Shown: piece by piece, positions 10,240 to 23,300 of the stretch | How positions within the stretch are numbered: the stretch's first letter is position 1 | How the letters are laid out: every line of letters begins with the position of its first letter | DNA from: Toxonevra muliebris | Taxonomy: Eukaryota; Arthropoda; Insecta; Diptera; Pallopteridae | Reading direction: 5' to 3' | Assembly (NCBI GenBank): GCA_963691655.1 | Contig: OY829329.1 | Location: 17,870,708 to 17,934,707, forward strand | Length of the DNA stretch: 64,000 bases | Position numbers and translations under genes: made by a program | Notes under the pieces: model-generated | Databases searched by the model: none | Seen by the model: only the letters and a program-made list of their open reading frames with translations | Told to the model about the DNA's origin: nothing

Positions 10240-10494
10240 TACGCTCCAGTGCAGCAGCAGCAGCAGTGCACCACCACTGCGTCGCGTCATCAAATCGCTG
10301 AGAGTTGCATTCGAGTAGTATTCGAGTATATTGAGTTGATGACTAAAATTGAAAGATAGCGATACCATCAGCAACCAACAGCAGCAAGGAGCAACAACAG
10401 TAGCTATACTTCTTAATAAAAGTTCAATTTATGAGGGATTGATCAAAATTTCTCAAATAAAAAAAACAACAAAGCGAAAAAGATTGATTGAAAG
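10240..10494 (+). other. Possible untranslated first exon (speculative)
   Basis: This island is less AT-rich than its surroundings, with a GCA/CAG run at 10,251-10,266 and CAACAGCAGCA near 10,376. It ends at GAAAG|GTATGTG (10,494/10,495), a good fly 5' splice-site match. A 73-codon frame (10,349-10,570) runs through the putative splice site and resembles no family I know. No TATA box or clear initiator was identified. It could equally be an opa-type simple-repeat island. Confidence 0.2.
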
Positions 10495-10570
10495 GTATGT
10501 GCAAAAATACGAAATATTGCAAGCACAAGGAAAAAAATTCTGTGAAAGAGAAATAAGCCAAATTTTATAA

Positions 10571-11499
10571 AATTGTTTGAAATTTTGCTTGAAAATTTAA
10601 TACTTTGTAAACTAGTCACAAATAGTGTGTTCCTGAACGTTTAATACCAGCTAGGTCGGTACTCTATATCTAGTGTCCGTGGACTTAATACAACCAATTT
10701 TAACATAGTGTTTCGAGAATGTATCTCCTGAGACCCTTTAGAGCAGTGTTGGCCAAAGAGTAGCTCACATGCGCAAGGGAATAAGAAACTTCATGTCCAT
10801 AGAAAAAGAGGTCGGCTAATTATTGTGAATGTAAAGGTAGCCATCGATGTTTTAGCGTACTGTAGAATTTCACCTAAATAAATCCGACAAATTCATTTTA
10901 ACCTTTCGTTTGTACCGCAGGGGCAAAAACGGCACCACCGACAAAAAAAATACGAAAAAAATAAATATGGAAAGCCTTAACTGAAAGTTTATCCTTCTAG
11001 AAATGGGTTCTCTAACTATTCCACCACAAGGAAAAACCAGTAATTGTGGCGAGAGGGAATTTAAGACTCCGCAAATTTAACTTTTGAAACAAATTTCCCA
11101 GTCATGTATGGAAAAATGGTTAGAAAACTGAATTTAAAAATTGCAAAACGAATTATCATTTTAATTATGTATTTTTTTTTAATCAATTTTGTGATTTAAT
11201 TATGGATTTAGTTTTTTTTTTTTGGAAGTTTAATGCTTTCTTTGAATAAAAACATTATTAGTTTGCATGATGATTATATTTTTTAGATAAAAAATTAAAT
11301 TTTCTGACATGAGATCACTTTCATCCCAGGTAACAGCGTACAACAGGGTACAAAAAAAAAAAAGGTTAAGGTTGCACCTAAACATTTCACTTTATTTATT
11401 GCGAACGTTATAAGAATGTTTAACCCTATAAAACTACCGGATTTTGTGTAAAAGTGAACGAAATACAAAGATCGCCGTAAGATTTACGAGTCCACAGAC
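10571..11499. other. AT-rich non-coding DNA
   Basis: No gene is seen. AGAGCAGTGTTGGCCAAAG at 10,741 resembles a hAT-type terminus, but no matching right end was found. Confidence 0.5.
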
Positions 11500-13010
11500 T
11501 TCTAAACGTCTCTTTACACTTTCTCGGCCTTATTTTTACCGAGCCTTTTTCCTCATTGTCTTTTTTCACATCTTCTCCCTTCTCCTGCTGCATTTTCTTC
11601 TTTTAGACCTTATCCCTCCCTCTGCAGCATTCCCTCCCCCCTCATCCCTTCTCTCCCTCACCCTCCCTTCGTAAGTCTTTTCGTCCATCAAATCTTCTTT
11701 CCTTCTTTCTTTTCTATTCTTTCTTTTCTCATTCTTTCTGGTTTTCTTCTCTCTCCATCCCATTTCAGTCCTTTTCCCTCAGTTCTTTTTCTACCTCAGT
11801 TTTTAATAGATCAGAGAAACTGCTTTCTTTTGTTCTTCTATTTTTCCCCTCTTTCATCCTCTCTGCTTTTACATTCAGCACTCCTTTCATTCCCTAGTTT
11901 TTTCCCTTTAAGTCATTTTACTTTTCCGAAAAGAAAAGTGGGTTTTCTTCCTTAAAAATGTTCCTTTTCAAACTCTTTTTCTCTCTTCCCTCTCCTCCCC
12001 TTCCCTCTTCTTCCATTTTTCCCTTTGATCTCTTTCAGTACTTTAAATTTTAAATATTTTAAATCATTTTTCTCTTCCAGAAAGGAAAGTTTTTTCTACT
12101 TTAAAAACTTTCCTTTTCGAAACTCTCTCTCTCAGCCTTGGCACCTATACCCCTTTAGTTTTTTTTTCTCTCCCTTTTTTCCCCGATGGCCTTCTCCATC
12201 TTTCCTTCTAAACCCTTTCACCCAAAGCTCTGTTCCTACATCAGTTTATCGGAGTTGATAATTTGTTCTATTAGCTTTATGAACTGGCCCCCCCCCCTCC
12301 CCCCCCGCCACCCCGCAGACACTTTTTACCCCAAAACTCTTCTATTTAAATTCGTCTTTCCCAAAGACCGTTTTCCTTTCAAACTCTCCGTTGTAAGCTT
12401 TCTTTCCTCAATTCATTTCTTTCTTAGTTATTTTCCCCCTCCTTGCAGTAATTTTCTCACTTTAGTCTCAGTTTCCCATCAGCACCTTTTCCTTTGCTTG
12501 TCTTTTCCCTTCCTCTGTCCCCTCCAGTTTTTTTTCTTCTCCCTTCAGATTTACCCTGCCTTAGTATTACCTCCCACGGTCCTTTTTTTTTTAGTTTGTT
12601 TATCTTCAGTACTTCTCCCATTTCTATTTTTTCTATTTTCTTCTTAATCTTTTCCCCCTTTAAAACTTTCATCCTGTTCCCTCAAGTCTTTTTATTTTAC
12701 TATCTTTTGCCTTTTCCTCTTTACCACTTTTCGTTGTAGATTCTTCCTCCTTTTCTGTTTTTTCTCTCAGTTCTTTCTATATCAGTCACTTTGCTCTGGA
12801 ACACTTTTCCCTCACCTATTTTCTCCCTCATCTTCAACTTTTTCCCTTCCACAGTATTTTTTTTTTTAGTCTTTTTTCCATTTAGACTTTTCTCTTACTT
12901 TTTCATCATTTTTTCATTTAGCCCTTCCCCTCCCTCCTCTAGACCTTTTTCCTTTCTTCCCCTAAATCTTTTCACCTCAATCTTCTTCAATAATTTTTGA
13001 CTTTCTGTAG
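11500..13010 (+). repeat. ~1.5-kb pyrimidine-rich tract
   Basis: This strand is overwhelmingly C and T with scattered A. A near-pure C block lies at about 12,288-12,308. Diverged internal units are visible: GAAAAGTGGGTTTTCTTCC...CCTTTTCAAACTC (about 11,932) and GGAAAGTTTTTTCTAC...CCTTTTCGAAACTC (about 12,086). Open frames on both strands (up to 153 codons) are Phe/Ser/Leu/Pro or Lys/Glu/Arg low complexity. They are products of composition, not genes. Confidence 0.9.
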
Positions 13011-14295
13011 AAAAAAAAAAATTTGGCAATCTTTGGATCCCCTTGGGGGAACATCCTTCTCCTGTCTCCCCTAAGCTAAGCAGTTGGCATATCTTCTCTT
13101 CCTTAAACAAATATCTTTTTAGAATCTATGCTTATATTTTAAACCCTTGAGCTATTAAGAAAATACCTGATACCTGAAGACTTGAAGAATTGATACGTTC
13201 ACAAAGCCCTAATAAATAGCATTAACCTGCCAGTGACCAATGAGAACCAGAATTTGTAAAAATGTAATAAACTTATATATCATGACGCATATAATTTCTT
13301 GGAAAAAAAAAGTTGACTGATATTGCTATGCTATATTGTGGCGCTGAACACTAATGGGTTAATGACGAGATAAAAGACGAAAGCGATGAAAGTACAGTGC
13401 TTTACCAAACTTGATAATAATCGAAAGATTTCATCATATTTACTCTATTTTATCAATGGAAGAAGAACGAACATACTTTTCATCTTGATCATTTATGAAT
13501 GAGTATGAATGCGCCCTCTTTGTGTAGGGTATAAAAATTATTCGCTTGTAATTGGTAAAATTCTCTGTAGCAGCATTCTTCTTGTTACTTTTTAAGTAGA
13601 TATCAAAAATGTGTTGTTGTTGTTGTTTGTAAGTAAAGTATAAAGTATCTTATTGATGTTATATATATTCTCACGGTTATATAGATTTCTGAGTATGTTT
13701 GTGTGTGTATGTATAGTATGTGAGTGTGTGAATGTGTATACTTAAATTATTTAATTTGATACATCGCCAAAAGCATCAAAAACAGTATCAGGATTTTGAA
13801 AAATTTTTGTGTTGTTCTTACAAGGACTTTTAGAGTCGTGCCTCCTTACGTTTGCTTGCTCTTGCTCCTTAGTCTTACTCCTGCTCTAAGCACAACACAC
13901 ACACAACAGAGTAAAAGTAGAAACAGCTGCCAAAGGCTAAAAAAAAAATATGAGTGGAGTTTATTGTACATTGTTGTCGTCGTTTTTTGTTTAAGGAAAT
14001 TTAATATTCTTCAAAAAAAGAAAAAAAAAAAATCTCGCAAAAAGAAGAAACTCAAAAACTTTTAAAATATTGATTACTCTTGCATCACGTAACAAGTAAA
14101 AAGAAAGATTTACTGCTTCCGCCACACTAACTTGCTGGCGTTGCCACCTTGCTGCTAGCTGCTACTTACTTCCTTGCTGAACAAAAGTTTACATACACAT
14201 ACAAAGAAACACACGTAAACTGACAGCATACAAAGAAAATTGAAAGTGTTAAAAACATACATATATAAACTGAGTACATATATATATGTATACAA

Positions 14296-14318
14296 GTGTG
14301 TGTGTGTGTGTGTGTGTG
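14296..14318. repeat. (GT)n microsatellite
   Basis: Uninterrupted GT run. Confidence 0.95.
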
Positions 14319-14550
14319 CACAAAGTATCGATGTTTTGGTTAGTTTTAAATGAAACTAGGTAGCTAAGGCAGTCATCACTAGATCCTGAAAGATGTTGAA
14401 GTTGTATGCAGGAGTAGAACAGAAGAAGAAGATGAAGAAGCTTACTAGCAGCTACTCTAGTACCTTGCAGGAAGGAAAAGTGCATTTTCTTTAAACGAAA
14501 GTAAATAATAAATGTAGACACGTTGCATGCAGCTTTTTTTTTACTTCACT

Positions 14551-14580
14551 CGTTCGTTCGTTCGTTCGTTCGTTTGTTTG
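14551..14580. repeat. (CGTT)n microsatellite
   Basis: About seven CGTT units, the last drifting to TGTT. Confidence 0.95.
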
Positions 14581-15754
14581 GTGTTCGTTGTTCATTGCAC
14601 GTTGTCTTCATACAAAGGCAACTAATTAGGTTAGTGATTCTCTGGTATTGTGTTGCAGCTTGTCTGTACGTACATACGTTCAGCAAATGCTTCGAATATA
14701 AAGATATGAGTTTATTTGAGTGTGTGTGCTTTGAAAATATAGAAAATGTGAATTTCATTTCTTTCTCTGTAAAACTTTCTTCTGTTCAACTTTACAAAGT
14801 TTTAATATGAAAATTTTTAGCCAATGTGTTGCAGAAAAAATATGCAATTTCGTTTTTAAATCTTTAAGAATTTCAATAATCCAAGGAAAAGGAAATTATA
14901 AGCGTTGAAGCGTTCAGTTTCAAACGAAATATGACTCTAGTTGATTTATTTATTTTGATTCTTCGAAGTATAGAGTTCTTGGTTCATGAAAAATGATTAC
15001 TATAAAGATTACGCAAACGGTTGCCTAAAAATTCTCACTCTCTGTAACTGTGAGAGAGAGAGAGAGAAAAATAACGCAGCTACGCGATGCTTCCGCCATC
15101 TTGCATTAGCTCATGCCACAGTTTCGTTTTATCTGCTCTCATTTTTCTCATTTGTATATTCTCTCAAATTGTTTAATTTTTCATATAAACTTTTATGAGA
15201 CCATAAATAACTATAGATTTAAGGTAAATTCTCTTTCCTTTTTTTTTTTGTTGTAAAGTATGATATTTTTTCGCTCTTTCAACTTAAAATGCACCGCACT
15301 CTGTTTTTTTTACTGAGTTAAGCTAATTATAATTTGTGTACGGCACAGTTTTGGTATGGAATTGCCATATTCAAATTTTTTGTGCACATCGTTGTAAATT
15401 AAATGCATTATGAAACTAGAAGTGACAATTTTTGAGTATGGCGACTTTTACAGGGAAAGTGGAAAAGAGAAGAAAACAGTCATTCAAACGCAGTCGCGAT
15501 TGAAAAAGATGCAAAATAAAAATTTTGCGACACTCGGTCTAAAAAGAGGGTGTCACTTTTATTTCACCAGGAATTGGATTAAACTGTTATTTTCCCATTT
15601 CATTAACTCATTTGACCCAAATCAAAGAATGAACCCGACTTGCTCTTGCAGAATACACGCAATGGCTGCGAAATTTTCAGGCATTTCTTTAGCGTTCCTA
15701 ATAAAATAAGACAACTGTTAAAATTTCTTGAACCAACATACAAATGTGTTTTTC

Positions 15755-16730
15755 GCGTCTTACTCGTCTCGTTTCTCGTCATGTTCTTGTTTCTCGTTTT
15801 CGCTTCAGTCTCATTTCTTGTCTCGGTTTCATTTCTCGTCTCGGTTTCATTTTTAGCCTCAGTCTCATTTCTTGTCTCGGGCTCATTACTCGTCTCGGTC
15901 TCGGCGTCATTTCTCGGCTCGGTCTCGTTTCTTATTTCGATCTCGGTTTCATTTCTTGTCTCGGTTTCGTTTCTTGTCTCGGTTTAATTTCTAAGCCTTA
16001 ATCTTATGTTTTGTCTTGGCCTCATTTCCCATATCGGTCTCGTTTCTCGCCTCAGTCTTATTTTTTGTCTCGCGTACGTTACTGGTCTGAGTCTCATTTC
16101 CTGAATCGGTTTCGCTTTTCGTCTCGATCTCGTTTCACGTTTCGATCTTGTTTCTTGTCTCGACCTCGTTTTTTTCTCGGCTTCATTTCTCGCCTTATTC
16201 TCAATTTTTGTCTCGGCTTCGTTGCTCGTATCGGTCTCGTTTTTCACCTCATTCTCATTTCTTGTCTCGGATTCGTTACTCGTCTCGGTCTCGTTTCTTG
16301 GGTCAGTTTTGTTTTTCGTCTCGATCTCGTTTCTCGTCTCGATCTTGTTTCTTGTCTCAACCTCATTTCTTGTCTCGGTTTCATTTCTCGCCTTATTCTC
16401 AATTTTTGTCTCGGCTTCGTTGCTCGTATCGGTTTCGTTTCTTGTCTCGGTTTCGTTTATCGTTTAGATCTCATTTCTCGTCTTGCTCTTGTTTCTCGTC
16501 TCGATTTCGTTTCTCGTCTCAGTCTCGTTTCTTATCTCTGTTTCATTTCTCGTTCCGACATCGTTTCTTGTCTCGGCTTTGTTTCTTATTTCAAACTCGT
16601 TACTTGTCTCGGTTTCATTTCCTGACTCGGTTTCGTTTCTCGTCTCGATCTTGTTTTCACATCTTATTCCTTGTCTCGTTTTCGTTTCTCATCTCGTTCC
16701 TTAACTAAGTTTCGTGTCTCGTTCTCTATT
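15755..16730 (+). repeat. ~1-kb minisatellite, 18-bp unit TCATTTCTCGTCTCGGTT
   Basis: About fifty units of TCATTTCTCGTCTCGGTT with drift. Because 18 is a multiple of three and the unit has no stop, all three plus frames stay open for long runs (81-204 codons) and read as Ser-Val-Ser-Phe-Leu-Val hexapeptides or Arg/Ser/Phe repeats. There is a local larger duplication: CGCCTTATTCTCAATTTTTG occurs at 16,191 and again at 16,389, 198 bp (11 units) apart. I judge it non-coding. Confidence 0.95.
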
Positions 16731-16839
16731 AAAGCATCAGTTTAAAGACTTAGCTGTTTTGAAGAAGCAAGCAAAGGTTTTTTCTCAGCTAATTAATATC
16801 TAAAATCGGAGGACCTAAACTTAGACTAAAAATTTGAAA

Positions 16840-18320
16840 AAAGAATTAAGTCAAGCTAGATCAAAAAGTAAACAAAGATTCAAACCAAAATGCAATATTC
16901 AGTCCACAAGCAGGCCAAAATCCAGACTAAAATTCAGACGATACCAAACTAAAAACAAGATCCGTTTTCATACCAAATTCGAAACCAGAAGCTTCTCTAA
17001 AATTCAAACCAAAAGCAGGACAAAAAGCAAATCAAATTCTGGGTTAAGATTCAAACCAAATTCCATACTCAAAATAAGACCAAACTGGACCAAATAACGA
17101 ATTAAATATTATACCAAATATTAGATCCAATTTGAAACCAAAAATTATACAAAAATTCAGGCCAAAAATAGGCCTAAACTTAGACAAAAATCAGGTCGAA
17201 CTAGATCACAAAATAGGCTACAGTTCAGTCCCGAATTCCAATTTAAAATCAAGCCAAAATTAACATGAAACTGAACCAAAAATCAGACCCAAATTAATAC
17301 CAAAATTTACTCAAAAATTCAATCCAAAAGCCAGACAAATATAAAATCGAAACGTATGTTAAGATTCAAAATTCATCCCAAACCGGATAAAACTCAGATC
17401 AAAATTTATACCAAAAATTAGATCAAAATTTTTACCAAATATCAGACCAAAAATTACACTTAAATTCAGACCAAAAATAAGACCTACACTCAGACCAAAT
17501 GTAGATAAAAAAAATGACAAAAATCAGGTTCAACCAGATCAAAAACTAGATTGAAATTCAGAACGCAATTCAGGCCCAAATTTCGACCAATATTCAGCCC
17601 AAACACAGACCAATATTCAGACAAAAAATCAGGCCAAATTCAGACTATATCAAACAAAAAATTAGATCCGAATTTATACCATATTTTAAGCCAGAAGCTT
17701 TTCTATAATTCAAATCAAGAGCAGGACAAATATCAAATTAAAACTTAGGTCAAGATGCTGACCAAACTTCGGACTCAAAGTCTTATCAAAAATTCATGCC
17801 AAACCGGACCAAAAATATGATCAAAATTTATACCAAACTAGATGAAAAACTAAACCAAAATTTCGACCAAAAATACGGACCCAAATTCTGACCAATATTC
17901 AGTCCAAAAGCAGATTAAAATTCAGACCAAATTTCAAATCAGAAGCTTCTCTATGAATGAAATCAAAAATAGGAAAAAATTACATCAAAAACTAGATTAA
18001 GATTCAGACTTGAAGTTGACCAAAATTTATACCAAACCTGACCAAAAATTGGATCAAAATTTATACCAAATAGCAGACAAAAAATAAGACCCAAACATAG
18101 ACCAAAAAATTTACAAAAATCGGGTCAAACCAGATCAAAACCTAGACTAAATTTTAGACCAAAATTCAGACTAAAGTTAGACCAATATTTATATCAAAAA
18201 TTTGGCCAAAATTCATAGAAAAATCACGTAAAAATTCGAACCACACCAAACCAAAAATCAGATTACAATTCATATCAAATTTCAAACCAGAAACTACTTT
18301 AAAATTTAGACCAATCATAG
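16840..18320 (+). repeat. ~1.5-kb minisatellite, AAATTCAGACCA unit
   Basis: A long, heavily drifted array of ~11-12-bp units around AAATTCAGACCA, with variants AAAATTTATACCAAA, CAAAAATCAGGCC and AAACCAGAAGCTTCTCT. Longer superrepeats are visible: the AACCAGAAGCTTCTCTA block recurs near 16,983, 17,690 (as GCCAGAAGCTTTTCTA) and 17,937. The GACCAAA core is shared with arrays at 50.6-52.3 kb (same strand) and 42.6-44.8 kb (opposite strand). Confidence 0.92.
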
Positions 18321-18324
18321 AGAT

Positions 18325-19860
18325 TGGTCAAGTTCAATGATCTCTTTAGATATACAAAATAGTTGTTAAATCAAATAAGATTTATATGCTTGCCAGGTAA
18401 TTAGTTTTATTTCAAAATATGCAAGTTTTATGATAATTTTCTTATCATATTTATGTAGATAGTTCATTCACATCTAATATTTATGAATCAAACCAATTCA
18501 TTTGCATATCTCGAACAAAAATTCTCGTATACTCTGAGAGTGCATAGCAAGGATCATAAACTGAGTTAATTTTTTGGAAATACAATATTTTAGAATATAT
18601 TTAGCAATTAGATAAAATTCCATGGCGCCTGAGGCCAATTGCAAAAACAATGTTCAAGCATTACAAATACAATGAGTTTTTTATAGGTTTTTATGCGTGC
18701 GTGTCCTTGTTTTTTCTCTGATAATAAAATTAACATATGAATTGATGCGTGTTTAATGTTAAATATACTCATACTTGTTTGTCGCATATACATATGTAAT
18801 AAAAAGTATTTTTATTTCATGTACACACAAGATTCCATAGAATTCATCTATATACTTCCTGCCACTTACTCCTTCCTGAAATAAAGAAATTCACAGTAGA
18901 AATCTAAAGAATTCAAGTGAATCTGTTTTTGTTTGGTATTTACTATTTTCATTTTATTTTTTTTTTTTCTTTCTTTTTTTGTACTAAATCGAATTAAACC
19001 CCAAAGCAAGAACTTTTAATTATCTTCGAGTAAACATTTGCACTTGATTAAACGCTCTTAATGACTTTGATTGCTTATTGGCATTCTAGGTTTTGTTTTA
19101 ATTGTTTTAGTGTTTGTCTCGGCTCCGCTCAACCAATAGCCGTAGTCTATTGTCCTTTTTTGGGCGAAGAAAGAAAGAAAGAAGAGCACTTCAATTATTG
19201 TGTGTGGTATGTTTGTCTCCTATTTCTCTCTCCCTCTCTCTCTATTTTTTTCTCTATTTAGAGAAGTGTTTCCATTAATGCCAACTAACAGAGATGATGT
19301 CGATAATGATGAGAGTGGGTAACTGATTATTGCCATGAAATGACAAAGACTATAAATAGTTGAAGATTTTGCCCACAAAGCAAAAATATTTTCAAAATGT
19401 CTGTGGCATTCAAATCAGTATGTTAGAGGGAATCTTAAGCCTTAAATCTATCAATTGTATTAAAATAATGTGCCGAAGTGTCGAAGACTTGGTTTGAATG
19501 TGTATTGAAATAATTAATCTGATAATGTTCAGTAATAAGTGTGCAGAGATTTTAATTAAGTTACATTTTCTTTTAATAGCGAAACCAAAAATCAAGAAAA
19601 TTTTATATTTTTTCGTATGGGTTAAGGTTGGTTGGCAATTAAAAGATAATTTGTAATAAAATATGCGACATTTTTTCGCTTGTGGAATATGGAACACTAA
19701 CTCTTGAGGAAACAGTGATGTGAAGCAAAAAAGATCTACTTCGTTTCAGTTTTTATATTGACGAAAATAGAATGCAGTCTCAAGATTCAAGAAATTGCAA
19801 GGAGAAATCGTAATAAAACGTAAACGCTTTTGAAGTTATTCAAAATTCAGACATTTTAGA
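18325..19860. other. AT-rich non-coding DNA
   Basis: No gene, RNA or clear repeat seen. A (CT)n run lies at about 19,227-19,245. Confidence 0.5.
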
Positions 19861-19867
19861 CTTATAT

Positions 19868-21335
19868 TATGAGTTTTATTTTTTTCATTAAAAATAACGG
19901 TTATTTTTCACATTTAATTTTTTGAGCGAAAACACAAATTATTTTTTAAAAGATTTCCTTTTACTTTCAGGCCTTTTTATTTTGAAACTTGTTTTGATTG
20001 GAAGATAGAATTCAGCTTTTACCAATGGTTAAGGCGTTTTTAGTATCCCAGGATCAACGAAAACGGATCAATGCCGTCATTTCCTTTTTTTTTTTGACCA
20101 GGAACGCTAGCTGCTATGAATTCCAGCGCAGTTCAGATATATAACAGCTAAATTATGAGTTTTATTTTTTTCATAAAAATAACGGTTATTTTCGATTTTT
20201 AATTTTTTTGGTCGAAACAACATTTTTTCTAAAGAATATTTTTAGAATAAATTAAGTTTGTTGAAATTTGAGTAGAGCAAGAGTTGGTAAAAAGGGCCTT
20301 GATAATTTTTAGCTCTTAAAAAATTGAATTAAAAATAATGTAAGTGCGGCACAAATTATTTTGACTGCAAGACCAGATTGAGCTTTTACCTTTGGCCAAG
20401 GGGTCCCTAGTATCGCAGGACCGACAAAACTGGAAAGGGGCATTTGCCTTTGCTTCGTTTTCAGCTAAGCAATGTCGCCATTTCTACAGTTTTGTCTTAG
20501 AACGCTACCTGTTATTAATTTCTGCAAAATTCAGGCATTTAAGAGTTAAATTGCGAGTTTAATTTTTTCTATCAAAAATAACGGTTATTTTTAACTTTTA
20601 CTTTTTTGGGCGAAAATAAAAATTGTTTTGCTAAAAAAATTTTTTTTTTAAATTACGTTCGTTTAAATTTGAATAGAACAATAGTAGATAAAACGGGAGA
20701 TGAGAACTTTTATATCTTGAAAAATTGTTTTGAAAAATTGCTTATTTTTTAAATTTTAATAGTTATTCTATATGTATATGCGGCAAAAAACGTTTGAATT
20801 GCAAGATAAGATTGAGGTTCTATGGTTGCTTAAGCACGAAACCGGGAAGGCACATTTGCCACTGCTCCGTTTTTGCTAAGCAATGCCGACATTCCTTGAA
20901 ATTCGATCAGGAACGCTACCTGTTATGAATTTCTTCAAAATTCAGATATTTAAGAGCTAAATTATGAGTTTTATTTTTTCCATAAAAAATAACGGGTTTT
21001 TCCGACTTTGGGCGAAAATAAAATTTTTTTTTTTAAAAATTAAGTTTGTTGATATTGAAGTAGAGAATAAGTTGGTAGAATGGGCCTTGAGAATTTTTAT
21101 ATCTTAAAAAATTGTATTGAAAAATTGTTTATTTTTAAAGATTTCTATAATTATTCTATATACTATTTATCGTGAATTTTTGCAAAATTAAAGAGTTATA
21201 TTGTGAGTTTTATTTTTTCCATAAAAAATAACGGTTATTTTTTGCTTTTACTTTTTTGGGCGAAAAATAAAAATTATTTTCTAAAAAATATTCTTTTATA
21301 TTCAGGCAGAAGAAATTAAGTTTCTTGATGTTTGA
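19868..21335 (+). repeat. Five-unit diverged tandem array (~240-410 bp units)
   Basis: The block GAGTTTTATTTTTTCCATAA followed by AAAATAACGGTTATTTT recurs at about 19,870, 20,157, 20,549, 20,967 and 21,204. Each full unit also carries AGGAACGCTACCTGTTATGA, TTCAGATATTTAAGAGC and a GGGCGAAAATAAA block. Spacing varies from 237 to 418 bp through indels. AAAATAAC-G-GTTATTTT is a near-perfect palindrome. The core block is shared with 7.7-9.0 kb. Confidence 0.85.
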
Positions 21336-21339
21336 GTAG

Positions 21340-23300
21340 AGAAATAGTTTAAGTTTTGGGACATTTTGAATTTTTAGCTAACAACAAAAATAGACTGAAA
21401 TTTATTTTAAAAAAAATGGTTATTGCTCTATAAGCGCGACTGTAGAAGCTACACTTCACGGAATAAAATAATACGGAAGACTCTCAACAGTGCAAGATGG
21501 ACTGGCATGAGGGATTCCCGGGAAACCCGTTTATTAAATAATCGTATATGATAGGGATAATGCGGAACTATCTGAGTGTCTGCGAACTCACTGATTCAAA
21601 ATAACTGACTACTGACTTCAAAATAATCTAAGTAAAATATTTTTTTGATGGTAGTGCCTGATTTTTGGGTTTTATTTATGTGACAAAATTTCCGAACAAA
21701 ATTTCTCATTAAACATGCGATTGTTTTTTCACCATGGGAACTTACACGAAACTTTTCTAATTTGGAATTGTGAGGAAAAGAATTTTTTTTTTTTTTTTGC
21801 AAATTTCGGATTTAAACGCTTCGTTTCTCTCGTACCCAGAATTATCATAAATCAAAGTTAAAGGATCTCTGCTAGAAAAATTACTTTACTTTCAGAGCTT
21901 CACGTTAGAATAGATTAGACATTAGGAGTGATTTTAGACAATAAAACACTGAAAAATTTTTGGAGTATTTTTGTATTCCAAAACTGAATACAAACTTAAA
22001 ACTCGAACTGACGCCATTTTAATTCAGTTTTTGGCTTTCCTGGTCTTTAACATACTCATAACCATAGCTTTTAAGCTTAAATTTTCATCAGAAAATGTCT
22101 ACAATGATATTAAAATTTAATTAGGCATGCGATTAATCACGTCTACCATACTCCCTGTATAACTTTATTACGCATAAGTTACTAGGTACTCGTGAACCTA
22201 CCTCATTCGTGCATTGTGCTATTGCCATCATTTTCAAAAAATGAAAATGACAGCCAAACTAAAGTACTACAAAAACTAATCATACAATGCGATAGTCTTA
22301 TGAGTATTACTACAACTAGCACCACCACCACCACCATCATCATCAACACCACCACCAAAACTACACCACCATCATAACTAACACCACAACTACCACCACA
22401 ACTACTACTACAACAACTACTCCTAGTACCACACTTTCAAATCGTACTTAGAATATAGGGAAGGAGGCAAAAACTTTGTCTATAATTCTAACAAGTTGGA
22501 ATAGAGCATGCCACTCATACTTACGGTAGACGCATACAGAGACACAGACTCCTATCCATACATATACAAACACATACATATATGCTTCTAATATTCATAG
22601 ACACACATACACAAACAAAACGTGACAATAAAATCCAAATATACTTAATGGTTTAAGTTGAAGAAGAATACAATAAGTTGAAAGTTTTTGCCACTGCTGC
22701 TGCTACTGCTGCTACGTTGCGTAGACTCAACTCACTGTGTGACTCCCACAAATTACTTACAAGTACTGTTATTTCCACTACCCCAATAACTAACTACTAC
22801 TATTGTTACTACTATTTCTACTACTACCACTCACTACTAATATTGGCACTATTGTTGTGTCTCTATCATCATTGCTACTTGTACTTTAGGATGACAGCAA
22901 ATTTTTAGTTCGTTTGTTTGCTTGTTTGTTTTTTGTTTGCTACTCTTTTATCCGCCAAAGTTTTTAGCAAACAATTCGACGTTAAGTGAACGACAACGTA
23001 GATGATGATGACGACGAACGAACGAACGTACAAACGTTAAAGTCTGTCAGTTTTTAATACCAATTCAAGTAGTAGCAGCATGCACGTGAATAATAGATAC
23101 ACTTATTGAAAAATAAAATTATAAAAAAAAAGCAAAAAAAAAAATAATGCACCTTTGTCAAGTTAGCAAACAGAAGTTTGTTATTAATTTGTCGTCAGTT
23201 AAAGTAAAACAACAACTTTTCTGTTAAACTCACGAGTAAGAAAAGAAACGAAAGGAGAAACTGAGAGAAACTTAATCACGAATAACGTAAAGGAGTTATG
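21340..23300. other. Non-coding DNA with triplet repeats
   Basis: No gene is seen. ACC/ATC triplet runs lie at about 22,316-22,430 and CTG/CTA triplets at about 22,690-22,710. Open frames at 22,192-22,377 and 22,678-22,908 are read out of these triplets. Confidence 0.5.

Larger units (their letters stand above)
13020..15750. other. Non-coding DNA with simple repeats
   Basis: No gene is seen. Notable simple repeats are (GTT)n at about 13,612-13,627, (GT)n at 14,296-14,318, (CGTT)n at 14,551-14,580 and (GA)n at 15,052-15,067. Open frames of 60-99 codons here have no recognisable signature; the one at 14,523-14,810 translates the CGTT run. Confidence 0.5.

Noticed and set aside
10741..10860. 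A fourth copy of the AGAGCAGTG inverted-repeat element
   Set aside because: Only a left-end-like AGAGCAGTGTTGGCCA is present; no matching right end lies within several hundred bases, and the interior does not match.
12186..12647. 153-codon Phe/Ser/Pro-rich frame
   Set aside because: It arises from the pyrimidine tract; the composition is uniform and overlapping frames are equally open.
15640..16708. Several plus frames up to 204 codons
   Set aside because: All three frames are open at once because the 18-bp unit lacks stops. A real gene would favour one frame.
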